Assembly (NCBI GenBank): GCA_022495005.1
Contig: JAGYXB010001862.1
Location: forward strand, 1,178,001-1,242,000
Direction: 5' to 3'
Origin: Rhyacophila brunnea
Taxonomy: Eukaryota > Arthropoda > Insecta > Trichoptera > Rhyacophilidae
Length of the DNA: 64,000 nt
In this document: piece after piece, positions 1-12,200 of the stretch
Layout of the letters: each line of letters begins with the position of its first letter
How positions within the stretch are numbered: position 1 is the first letter of the stretch
Translations under genes and position numbers: made by a program
The notes under the pieces: generated by a model
What the model saw: the letters and a program-made list of their open reading frames with translations, nothing else
Told to the model about the DNA's origin: nothing
Database searches by the model: none

Positions 1-397
1 AATTCAATTAAACCCTGCAAATACCAAGCCATAATAGATAATAGTCAAAAAAATACTAGTCTATCTATAAAATATCTTAAATTATGAAATTAAAAATCAT
101 ACATAAATATGAATATTTTATAGCTGATATAATATTTTTTTTTATGTATTGTGATTTTGTTAAGGCAGAGTTTAATGAATTTAAAAAACGTACCTACAAT
201 AATATGTGTAATATTATGTATTCTTAATCCAACGAAAACAAATAAATATGAATGAAAAAAGACCGTAACCTTCGACGAACTGAGCGCGGTTTGTAAAACT
301 CGGTTTTCGCAGTTAAAATTTCAAGCAAGTTGAATTTTACGCAGGCCGCACTTTTTGGTTTGCGCGGTATACAGTTTTGTCGTCTACACGCACGGGT

Positions 398-556
398 TTG
401 CCTGCGCAAACCGGTTTGCGCAGGCAACACCGTAGTGAAGCATGAGCGTGTGGCCGGCTTTTTACTCATCCAAGCTAGCTTGGATAGTAGTAATTTGTAT
501 AAAGCTGTCTCATACGAGTGCGCTTGGATGGCACTCGGTCCAAGTGTACTTGGACC
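398..556. repeat. Cluster of three perfect or near-perfect palindromes
   Basis: Three symmetric sequences lie within 160 bases of locally GC-rich DNA. Bases 398-427 are a perfect 30-base palindrome centred on AACC/GGTT at 412/413. Bases 468-485 are the perfect palindrome ATCCAAGCTAGCTTGGAT. Bases 537-556 have nine-base arms (GGTCCAAGT and ACTTGGACC) around a two-base centre. Short open frames cross this stretch on both strands but none resembles a known protein. It could be part of an unrecognised repeat or an upstream regulatory island; the sequence does not decide. Confidence 0.6.
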
Positions 557-685
557 ATGTCAACGCGGCTTAAGACAAGTCAGTAGTGTCTAGGGAGTCT
601 AGGTCATGTCACAAAAAACATTCCGCGTGCCATCAGGTGGTAGGTACACGTGCTATAGGTTGCCGATCGCTGCGCTAGAGCATGG

Positions 686-2330
686 AATTCGAAATAATTA
701 CGGCAGACATTTTTTAATTATGTACGGTTTACGATACAGTATTAGTAGTATCTATATTACCTACCACTATAATTAATTAACATAATCTCAAACTCTCGTT
801 TTACTTCCTTTCCATCAGAACTGGTGATAAAGAATTTGAGAATTAATAAAATATTATTGTATCAAATCGGGAAAAGTTGACTTGTTACTAGAACACTGAA
901 AGCATGTTAACCAACTTTACAAACAGAAAAATAATGTTTATTTTTGGACGTAGTCCATTAAATCGTGCCTTTCGTATAGAATAGAAATTGGGAGTTAAAA
1001 ATGACTATAAAGCAGAAATAAAACAAAAACTATATGGGAGTATCCCTGTTCACTGTGATGCTTTTTCTGTGAGTTTGTTATATTTTACATAATTGATGTA
1101 GTCGAAGTTTGTATATCACACAACATACACAACTGACAGGTTTTGCGAAAACTATTATTGTGTATCAAATAATTCGTGAGTAAGCTATACAAGCGAATAT
1201 CAGATTTAACAGTAAATGAAATAATTTATTTTCTCATCCAAAACCGTAGGATATGTTGAGTTTTATCACCACTGTCAGCCTAGTTGATTATTATGACATA
1301 CGGTAAGGTGTCTAGCCATTGTCGAATTAAGTAATTAATCCTGGATATTTCCCTGTAAACTGCTTATTATATCAAATAATAATTATTAGCAGGAACTTGT
1401 TGTCTCTAAATTATAATTGTTGTTAATGATAAAATATTTCGTGAAGTTGCGGAGTAAACACTTGAAGGCTACGCCTACTAAACTTGGTATTTGTACTACA
1501 AAATATTTCGCTTTTCCATCGCAATAATGTCACGAATTAATTACGTATCAGCATACGACTTTTGGATTCGTAATATAAATACTTAGACTATTCCAAACGT
1601 GGTGGATATATTGTCCGTTTATAAAATATACATAGGTAGTATTTTTATAGTAATAAAACTTCCTAGTAGGTACATGTTAATAATATGTAAGTTGATAGTT
1701 ATGTACCATATTCCAGTATTTTCACATTTATTCCAATCGCCCCATTAATAATTTAAATATTGGAACTCACTGAAATGTTTTCTTTATTCATATTTTAATT
1801 GGCTATTGTGTGAATTCATTTTAACCATTGTTCAATTCTAATTAGGCAGTACTATTTCTATTCATATTGCTTAATTTGGGTAATTTATATTGGTTCCTAT
1901 TATTTGTTGTAGAATATTACTACATCATTAGTAATTTAGAATTCTTTTAATTCAGAGCTTTGGCACACTTCCAAATAGAGTTTGAATATTTGCGTTTGCC
2001 AAGAATGCTGATAATTCCTTGATGTCAATGTATTTTTTAAAAGATATAAATTTCAACTTTGTCAATGAACACACATGTCACTATGACTTATAAAAATACC
2101 CAATCTTTGGTTCTCATAAGAATTATTACTGAAAGAGTAACGAGATCATAATAATTATAAGTACCTAGGTATGGTATTTTCTTTCCATAGTCTTTAGTAT
2201 TTTAAAATAATTTAAAAATATTTGAAATGTGATTAATAATAGCCCATCCTGACGATCTCAAATTTTTTCAATATAGTCCTACTTACCATAGTGAGACATT
2301 ATTTTCTTCACAAACACAAGGGGTAGGCAA
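686..2330. other. AT-rich non-coding stretch upstream of the PIX coding start
   Basis: No open frame of convincing length or composition and no RNA gene was seen. The stretch may contain untranslated 5' exons or promoters of the PIX gene, but no splice or promoter signal stands out. Confidence 0.5.
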
Positions 2331-2331
2331 G

Positions 2332-2531
2332 GGTAATTCGGTACAAGTCGGTTATGGGGAAACCAGCGGCAAACACATTTTGAAAATAGCTGATACACTG
2401 AATTATTTGTTAGGTTCGGTTAGTTTAGGTTAGGTTAGGTTTTCATTCTTGAATTCATGAATTTTGTCCAAAATCGGCTATGACAATTAGCGCAGTTCCC
2501 GCCTGGCTTCCCCATAACCGTACCGGTAATT
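2332..2531. repeat. Small MITE-like inverted repeat with an internal TTAGG-type array
   Basis: The left arm (about 2335-2368) and the right arm (about 2499-2530) share GGTTATGGGGAA in inverted orientation, with matching AATT and CGGTAC bases outside it. Between them, about 2410-2440, is an imperfect run of GGTTA/TTAGG units, the insect telomere-type repeat. No clear target duplication was found. Confidence 0.5.
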
Positions 2532-3060
2532 CTATTATCTATGGTCATTGCATCTGTCTTTTCGACTTGTTTCATTCGGTCCCCTTCCCGCTAATACTTG
2601 TTATCCGCTCAAACTATCAAACCCTATTTTTTAAGTGGTTTATTTATAATGCTGCCTCCCCCCCCTTCAAAAGGTTGGGAACAACTGTTCAAGTTGATTG
2701 AACTGATAATTCAACAAGCTCTTTGTTTGATTCCAAATACTTTAATATTAATACTTATTTGAGAATCTTTATAATGAACTGAGATTCTGAGAATTAGTCA
2801 ATGCATGTAGGGACTTAAAAATAAATTTGACTCATATCTCACATTCTGTTTTCAAGTTGACTAAAGAGATCGAAGTTACAAATGGGACAGCATTCTTTTT
2901 GACTGTTTCTTTTAAATTATTATGTTCAACATTATTGACACATTATTGTTCGACAATTATTATTGTTTTTATTTTGTATTTTAGATTTTTAGATTATTTT
3001 ATACCGATACCTGAGCGGTGATATAAGTTGGCAATTAAACCTACCCTTCATGAAGAAAAG

Positions 3061-3244
3061 ATGGCAGCCGATTCAAGCCTCGTGCAAGCTATTTACACCT
3101 TCAAAGGAAAGAACAACGATGAATTGTGTTTCAAGAAGGGAGACATCATAACAGTCTCGCAACGGGAAGAGGGTGGATGGTGGGAAGGTACTCTCGGAGA
3201 AACGACTGGCTGGTTTCCTAGTAATTATGTGAAAGAATATAAAG
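3061..3244 (+). CDS. RtGEF: PIX exon 1: start codon and SH3 domain
   Basis: Sixty-one codons plus one base, ending at the donor AAG|GTAATG (exit phase 1). The peptide begins MAADSSLVQAIYTFKG and shows the SH3 hallmarks: an ALYDY-like AIYTF, the acidic RT loop NNDELCFKKGD, GGWWEG and GWFPSNYV. In PIX proteins this SH3 binds an atypical PxxxPR motif of PAK kinases. No in-frame ATG lies between the preceding stop (3019-3021) and 3061. A 5' non-coding exon boundary may lie just upstream (ATATAAG before 3028), but this is uncertain. Confidence 0.92.
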
Positions 3245-6200
3245 GTAATGACTCCATCATATTATTTTACTAATCAAATCCTATAAAAGTAATAATATTA
3301 GGTGTGAAATCAAATTATAAACTTTCATTTATGTACACATATTTCAATATCTAATAATAATTATGTTATCAATTTGTTAGTAACATATTTATCTATATCA
3401 ATTTGACGAGTATTCATTTTCAACAGATGTTGCTAATGTCATATTCAGGTACCTATACGATGTTGACTTTTATATGTCTAATAGATAAGATTAACTTAAC
3501 TTCTTTTATGTCACTATCTTGATGTAGTTATTTAAACAATTTTAGATAATTAATACTATCAACTGAGAGTTCTTGATGGAAATTGAATATCCAATTAATA
3601 TGAGTTTTGCAATAATTCATGTACTTCAGTTTTAGAGACCCGGGTTTTGCCTTTCAGCATCTTCCGGCTCTATACTATTCCCACCCACTGTACAGCTGAT
3701 ATATATGAATGTTTATAACTGGTTATATAGGATATGGTTTTGTAAATGTAGTAAATAAACAGATGTTTCTATACAGAAATACTACTAAATAGTTTGCCAT
3801 GGATTTTAAATAATTTCCAAGAATCGACAATGCTGCGCCCATTGCGCTATTCTATAAACATACCACGTTAGCGTGAGGTCCAATAGTTTTGCTACTCGGA
3901 GAGTCGCCAAGCGAGATCAAGCTTGATGTTACTATAGTCCAGAATAGCAACCATAACTAGAATCACATTATCTCTGCCTAATTCCTGCACACCAGAAGAA
4001 ATCGCATATTCAAGGTTAAATTGTTCCACCATACTTATTATTGTGATTTTTTCTAAAAGCACAATTTGTTATGGTAAAAGTTACCACGTCTTCAATCGTT
4101 CTATGATCCTGACTCATTGAACCCTTATTTAAGAAAAGAACCAACAGCCAGATTAAATTTTGTAGAAGAGTTTACTCAAACTGCTACAACTTTTTTATTG
4201 TGTGTTTAATTTCAATATTGCTTAAAAATTTGTGTAGGTATTGAAACACTTCTCTTTTTAAATATGTAGGTAAATTTGTAGGGTAATAAAGGAATCTAAA
4301 AATAAAAAATAAAACATTTTTACTAAAGACAAGCGGCGCCAAATTGATGACGATTGTGCAGAATCACTTATGACGATTCATCAGTGAAACAGAAAATAAT
4401 TTTCAACTATAGGCGCGACGAAATTTTGGACTCGCTGGCATTCGGAGAGAGAACGTCGAGCTGGGAACACGTCAATTTGTTTTGTGATGGCGACGAGGGT
4501 ATTAATTTTTAAATCGTGTAAAGATGACTAAAAACGTTACACATTTACTTGAAAAAGAAAACATGTCAATGAATATATTATTATTGTTACTAATAAAACA
4601 ATAAACAGAACATTAAATGGACGCATGTTGGATTTATATGACAAATTATATTTCGTTCGGCATGCGTCATTTGCACCCGCGACTAGCCACGATCTTTTTA
4701 GTCCATGCCTCAACTGAGGTATAGCCTTAATCAACAGTAGCAGGTATATTATATAGATTGTGAAAGGCAAAATTTAGGGCGCTAAAACCAATGGAATAGT
4801 ACACAACTGTTATGAACAATTTAAATTATGATAAGGCAACTTCTCCGGTATTCGCTTTAAAGGCTGGTAGGTGACAATCAATTGGCTATTAAAAGCTGAT
4901 TCAAGAGTCCTTTAGTAATCCAAAGTGCTTACTCAAGACGTAGAAGGGTGAGATTATTGCTTTAAATTGATCACCTTATCCGCATAAGTTAGTAGATATC
5001 GACTATTTTTCGTAGTTTTCTCACTCCCGGTTTGTACCTAAAATGATTCTATGATGTTTGCATCCATTTGTATTTCCACCAGTAGTTGGTGTCCCGAATT
5101 TGGGTTTTTTCTTTTTTTCTAATGGTACGTCGGGCGGACTGTTAAGTGTGCTTGGCATTCACTTGTACAATGTCTGTAACATGAGTCTGATCTCAAACGG
5201 TTTTCTAATACAAATGCAAGACCCGAGTTGATAGCTTATGAAGTCAATGGTTGTATTCAATGAACTGGACATAATTATCTTGACGCTTAATATGTTCTAT
5301 AAGCAGATTCAGGTGGATCAGCAGCCACTTCCCCCGTCCGTGCCCCGTCAGAAATTCAAGCCTTCAGGAATGTCGTTCTGAAAGATATCATCGATTCAGA
5401 AAAAGCACACGTGGCAGAACTGCAAGGGCTCGTCACAAACTTTCTGCTGCCGTTAGAAAAAAGTGATCTGTAAGTATATTACATCTATCACACATACTTT
5501 TGATACAATACACATATTCAAGTGTTGTCACTTATATAAATGAAGGTGTATGTCATGTATATTTCTAGTACATATTATTGTTTTGATAAATTTAAAATGT
5601 TTTCTTATTGAAAGCTGCCTTCGAGTATGGTGGGTGTTAACATTTGCATTACAATAAAACTGGTTTTCCTTGATTACAGGTTACAATTTAGGTTAAGTAT
5701 AGAATTATTATCCAAAGTAATAATAGTTATGTAGCAGCATCTGTATAATTTACACTTGAATTAATTTAAGATCAGTTTAATAGCGGCAGTAAAATCTATA
5801 ATGCAATAATTTATGTTATTTTGTTGATTTTAACTTGTGCAGAAAGTGGAGTGATTTTTTAAATTACCTATCTTTGTCAATGGCTTATTTTAATAGCTAA
5901 ACAATATATTTAAAGGAAATGACTTTTTTTGAATTGGCAAGAATTAAATTAATATCGTCATAAAATCAATATTGAGCCAAACCTCTTTTGTTTTTATTAT
6001 GTTATTTATTATTTTTGCCTACGTTTGTTATTTGTTAGTATCTATGATAATGTCTTTATCTCTCAGATAAATAGCATTATTGCAATCTTATCACTTTACT
6101 TTTAGTGTCACCCGAGATGAGTACAAACAGCTTACGGGGAATATTTTGGAAGTATTACAAACCCACGAAGAACTAGTGGCTCTGGTGGAAGAATGCGGCA

Positions 6201-9200
6201 CCAAGAGCGGGTCAGATCAGAGAGTCGGTGGATTATTTTTACAGTGGGCACCTAAAATCAAAGCCGTACATCAGTCCTATTGCGCCTCACATCCCAGGGC
6301 TGTGTGTATCTTAGACAAGTACAAGTAAGTTTGACATATAAATTGAATAGTTTATTGACTAGGTTATAAAAAGGATCATAAGTGCTAATAGATGCTATAA
6401 TGGGCTGTATATGAACCTTAAATCTTCCCAGTTGTCAAGAATCACGAAAATCTGTCTGCCTAAAACATGTTTATACTTGTTGCTTATTATTGTATTGTGC
6501 TACCCTACATGAATATTCAACTGTAAAATCATTCATCCTGTCTTCGAGGATAGCGTCTGGCGACGTTACAATTATGAGTTCTAAAAACTTTGACCCTGAT
6601 GTCATCATATTTATCAAAAGTCAACGCCTCAAATGGGCCGGCCACGTGACGCATAGTATCGAGGGAGAGATTCATGTTTAGTGGTTCAAAAGAAAATCGG
6701 ACTTACAATGCGTTACAGGCTCACATTTAACGGGCTACTATTAAATGAAATGGATGTACATATGTGTCTTTCAGATTAAAATATCTAACCTTATTGACAC
6801 TAAGATAACACGACCTACTATTTATATTTAATTGATGAAAAAGTCGTAAAACACTATTCTTTTTTGTCAGAAAGTGTTCAATTGACTAAGATACATTGTA
6901 TTGGAAAATTGTGATTGCGGTAACTGTACGGCATCATTTAGAAAGATGAAGAGAGAAGTTACTGGCATCTTTTGATGTATTTTCGTCAAGCAATCAATGA
7001 ACTGGTCGATGCCTTTGAAATGTGTAATTATTATGTTTTCGGGATATAAGTCCTCATCACTAGCTCTACAATCCGTTGTGCATCTTGGCTGCTTCCTGAG
7101 AAGGTTTCTTAACAGATTTTTTCATTCGGATTCAAGATAATTTTACCCGAACATGTTTCGCTCATTTAGAATAAATTGTTATTTATTTTTTAGATGAAAT
7201 ATTTGTGAGAAAAAATAGAGGAATGATTCATACTTTAGTTACATTGTAATATGAAATACATTTCATTTCTTCAAGAAAACTATGGCTATAGTACCCTCAG
7301 AAATTGGCTTAACCTTTCTAACGCGGCAACTGACTTTAGTCAGCCTATACGCGCGAGTCATCCGCGCATCAGCTGACTAAAGTCATTTCGATTTTCGTTT
7401 GCCTAGTACTGCTTTCCGCCAGGCGCGAATAATTCGAATATTGATTTAATTTATTCAAAAATCATCCTTCTCTTGACATCTGTCAATGGATAGCCTAAAC
7501 TTTTGTTCTATCTAATTTAAATAAATATTTTTCGGGAGCGTGTCTTGAATAAAAATATATCAGTCATCGGGCCAATTCAAATTTGCCGCGTATATAGTGT
7601 CTTATCGCTTCTTAGTGCATGTGCGCCGAAGACATTTGACTGGCGTGTTTGTAACGATACGAGTTTGCGATATAATAAGTTATATTGTTTTTTAGTGATT
7701 GAAAAACTATTTGGTGCGTAAACTGTTAAATAGAATATTCGAAAGTTACATTGATCAAAGTGAATTTACAAAATATTTTTACAAAAGGAATGCTTTTGGA
7801 GATTGCATTCATTCGCCTATCTGCCAGTATATTATCCGAGAGTTTATAGTTTCGGAAAATAATTTGAACCAGGTGTCATTTAAATATACCTAGAATTCCG
7901 CGATTTAATATGTCTCTTTGTTTATCATTGATTAACATTTTTAAATACTATTTTCTGGTTATAGTATTAGGTGAAACAGACAAAAATTATTTATTTACCC
8001 TAGTTATCAGCCATTTATAAAGAAACGACACGAACACTCAGACGCCCGTTCCCGCATAAATGCGGAAATTGTCGTATTACGCAAACACCAGGTCCCGCGC
8101 TACTGAATTTTTATACACTGCGCGGCAAATCATCGTCTGCTGGTGTGAGACAGACACTTGAGAATTATTTTTTTCGTAATACTATTCAAAAGGGTTTGAT
8201 TCATGACTACTATTTTTTTTATGTAGAATTCTTCTTATGTTTATAGTCGAAAATAACTCGAGTTACTTACTATCACGTCATTATAATAAAATAAGAGATT
8301 ACCTATTCTAGTACCAGGTTATTGAAGTAATATAATAAAAAAAAACAAATGAACTTGAAAATAAAATTGTGGTGACTATAAAGCATTTAGAAGTGCAAAA
8401 AGTGTCTGAAATTTAATATTTTACGAATTGTAATAGGTATTCGAAAAATAAACCATTTTGTTATGTAAACTATGTGTCATTCGATTCCATTCAGTTCGGG
8501 GTCAATGGTAGGTACAAACAGTGTTGCCATATTTTGAAAGTGGAATTATAGTACAGAGCCTCCAAAATTATAGTATTTGGGGATAAAATATAGTACGCGT
8601 TGTCATCTGTTGAAAACGAAAATTTTCCCAATTTTTCATAGTCGGCTCGTTTTTATTAGGAGAAATATTTCGCCGCGGGCCGCAGGTTCCCAATTTTTCA
8701 TGGTCGGCTTGTTTTTTTTAGGAAAAATATTTCGTCGCGGGCCGCAGGTTCCCGATTTTTCATTTTTCTAGTCGGCTCGTTTTTTTTAGGAAAAATATTT
8801 CGGCGCGGGCCGCAGATTTCCAAATTTTCGAAGACAAAATTATAGTATTTTGGGCGTACTATATCTATTTTATATCGTACATAGTACAAATACTATAATT
8901 ATAGTACGGTTGGCAACACTGGGTACAAACCAGGCACTGGTGGTAAGTACATCACTCTCAAATAGCCAGTAGTTCTCAAGGATGATTTATTTATACTCGG
9001 CCTGCAGTGCTGCAATGTGTATGCGAGTTCAAACAAAAGTTACACAGTTTGAGATGTCCTGGATGCTATAAAAATGAGTTATTTATGACTGATATTTTTT
9101 CAACACACTCAACAAAAATGCTCATAAAAGTCATAAACCATATTATTATTCATTATGTGTATGGCATATTTGTCGAAATGGTAGCCGGTAGACTATAAGA

Positions 9201-12200
9201 ATACTGAACTGTTCTTACACTTGTTAATCTGTCATCGACGCATTAGTCCAGCACCATTTCGTAAGTGTCATGGCGCCGCTCGAGTAAGCTGGCATTTTTT
9301 CAATGAAGAAGTCTTGTTCGTAATTTCTTATCAGATTTAGGCGACGAATGTTTATTTTTAGAGTCACATAAAATATTAGGTTCTGTCATAATCATTTTTG
9401 AACTTGACTCCGATTTTTTACTACTCTATTTGTGTATGTTTGACTGACATTTATTACGATTTATTGATGCTTGAAATCACAACGCGCACTGTTGTACTAA
9501 GTCGGGATTCGTAACGCTTAGAAAGGGTTAAGGCGTGTGATTTGCCATGTATTTGTTTATCTTTCGATTGCTAGAGACGAGTTAAACGCCTTCATGGAGC
9601 GTTGCGGTGCAGTGTGTCCCGGCTTATTAGTGCTGACGACCGGTCTCAGCAAACCTTTCCGACGCCTTCACAAATACGCGGCCATGCTTCAGGAACTCGG
9701 CAGACACGTGGTGGAGTCACACCCTGACCGAGGGGACACGCATCGTGCGGTTGTCGTTTACAAGGATATTGCAGTGAGTTTATTTATTCATTTCATTTAC
9801 ACAGTTTATTGTTTTTTTCCTAACAACAAAAAAACAACTATGTATGTCGTGCCATAGTATTTTCACTTATTGTCAAAAGCACAAAATATGTTTTTATTCA
9901 ATTTAGTTTGGAAATTGAAAAATGTTGTTTGAACATAGGTTTCATAAGGGAATTTGCATAAATTTCTCTTATCACAATGCCATGATATTATGCATGCCAT
10001 GATTACATGATTTTGAGCCATATGGAAAATAGCAAAGCTGTTTATCAGGTAACCTATAAAATTGTCATTTTTTAATTGTTAATTAACATGTTGAAATATT
10101 CACAACAGTCAACATGTGCTGCGACCAGACGGCAAAAAGAATTAGAACTACAGGTGGTGACAGGGGCCGTCCGAGGATGGAGAGGAGGAGATCTGGCGTC
10201 CCTGGGAGGAGTGCTTCACATGGGCGGGGTGGCACTCGGGGACACGCATGCCGATCGGTACCTTGTACTGTTTCCCGCAGAACTGCTCATTCTATCCGTC
10301 AGCCGAAGAATGAGTGCCTTCGTTTATGAGGTAGTTTCATGTTTAAATTACATTAGGTATACCTCTACACTGTTCAGTTGAAAGCCACTAACGTTTTGTA
10401 TGAAATATTCCGATGATCCAGAAAAACACCTCATTAAACAGATTAAATGAGATAAAATACTAAATCTGATCAATCACCTCTGTGTATGACTCCCAAGTTA
10501 AATAGGTATCCTTTGTTTATTAGTGCATATTATGCTGTACTTTATTTATATATTTTTTTGATAAAACCATATTTTTGACCGCCAGTTGTTCAAAAATAAT
10601 AATATTTAGTAGTGATGTGGGCATTTCCACACCCTAGGTTTGAAAATATTAGACCGGGATGGACAATATAAATCAAAGGCCTGTTTATGTGTTCCTAGTA
10701 AAAAACACACGCCTGTTTGTTAATATTATTATATAGGGTAGGGTGTTACAAGAGCGCGCAGTTTTGGGTTTCAGAATTTGTGCAAATAAAACTATACATT
10801 TTAGGACAAGAAAAATAAGTTTATTTCAACTCTTGGTTATCTAGCTGTTACAAGAAAAAATACGACACTTCTAACTCTCACCTATTACAACACATAATAA
10901 AAAAAGTAAAAAAACTTAATGTGTGCACTCGTGTGTACTCTGCAGCACAAGAGTGCGCAGGAGGGTGTACACGAGTGCGCAGACAGTATATGATGGCATA
11001 ATCAGTGGCAAAGATCACAAATAAAATCCCCGGATCCCAAATAACCAGTGCATCTCTCGTGCCACCATTCTTGGCATATTTTACACTGAATCCAGTCCAC
11101 CACCATTGGCTCCTTAAATATTTCTCCGCAAGCTGGGCATATCCAGACCTTCTTCTTTGGAGCAAGCTGTGATTTTTTTAACATTTTATTTAAATGCGCA
11201 AGCTTCTTCTTCGGCTTAGTATTTCTAATTGCTTCATCTTCTTCTAATTTATGTTTGTACTAGCTGACCCGGCGAACTTCGTACCGCCTCAGAATCAATA
11301 ATCTTGTGTTAACTTATTAGCTGAATTAAAATACTCAAAATGGATTAAGTTCAATAAATGTGCAAAAATCAAATCAAAATGAAATAGATTACATAGTTTT
11401 GGTTGGTTCAGATTTCGAAGCATGATAACTACTAAGTTAATCTTCAGTTGTAAATTGTGCGGTTGCAAGCCAGGCAGATCAAATAAGTTTAAAAATTCAG
11501 TTGGATGTTTGCTTCTTCTTCGTTTATTATACAGTTGATAGATTTGAAGGAATGCATTGGACCAACGATTTGATTTTGAATTTTGAAGTTTAAGTGATCC
11601 ACATCTTTGTTCTTTGCCGCAAACATTGCTCGTTCACTCAATCAATTGTGATTTTTGTGGTTAGCAATGACGTTCGGGAACACTTTTTTGATGAGGTCGT
11701 CTTTCGCTGAGACGAAATTTCAAAAATTCAGCGGATTCGACGACAGGAACACGGCAGTTACCGATAGTCAGCAATTGCTTAGAGAAATCTTCGGCAGATG
11801 GATCGTTTAGCAATGCAACTCGCAACTCAGCTGAAGTTTCTTCACATAGGGCCACAGAGTCTATGATTTGAGGCAAGCGTTCATTTCATCGGCAGCGGTC
11901 GATCTTGGAATGACTGGTAGTGTTTGGCGGAAATTGCTAGATAGTGGAATCATTGTGCCACCAAAACATCTTGAGTAATTGCGCAGATCTTTCATAGTTC
12001 GATTGAGTGCTGCCTGGGAAGCATGTCGAAATAATGATAGTAAATAATGTGCGTATTTGACTTGGAGATGCAGAAACAATTGAAGATCTTGGCATAAAAA
12101 CATCAAATGTCCACTTTTTTCCATTTTCATTTTATTGCATTTCTATATTCCCTGTGTATGATTACATACAACTGTGCAAAGATACATTTTTTAAAAAAAT

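Larger units (their letters stand above)
7313..9527. mobile_element. piggyBac-like element flanked by TTAA, no intact transposase
   Basis: TTAA stands at 7309-7312 and 9528-9531. The ends read CCTTTCTAACGC on the left and, on the reverse strand, CCCTTTCTAAGCG on the right, an imperfect terminal inverted repeat. Just inside the left end are two dyad copies, CTGACTTTAGTCAG at 7330-7343 and CTGACTAAAGTCAT at 7373-7386. At 2215 bp it is long for a MITE, but no piggyBac catalytic motif was found. It contains a younger hAT MITE at 8519-8921. Confidence 0.68.

Noticed and set aside
224..593. Overlapping frames on both strands as genes
   Set aside because: They are caused by GC-rich palindromic DNA and have no recognisable homology.
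2410..2440. TTAGG-type array as a telomere or chromosome fusion scar
   Set aside because: Only a few imperfect units inside a small inverted repeat; such short arrays are common in insect genomes.
10878..11165. 95-codon minus-strand frame as a separate protein
   Set aside because: It is a shadow of the zinc-finger end of the pogo-type transposase in another frame.
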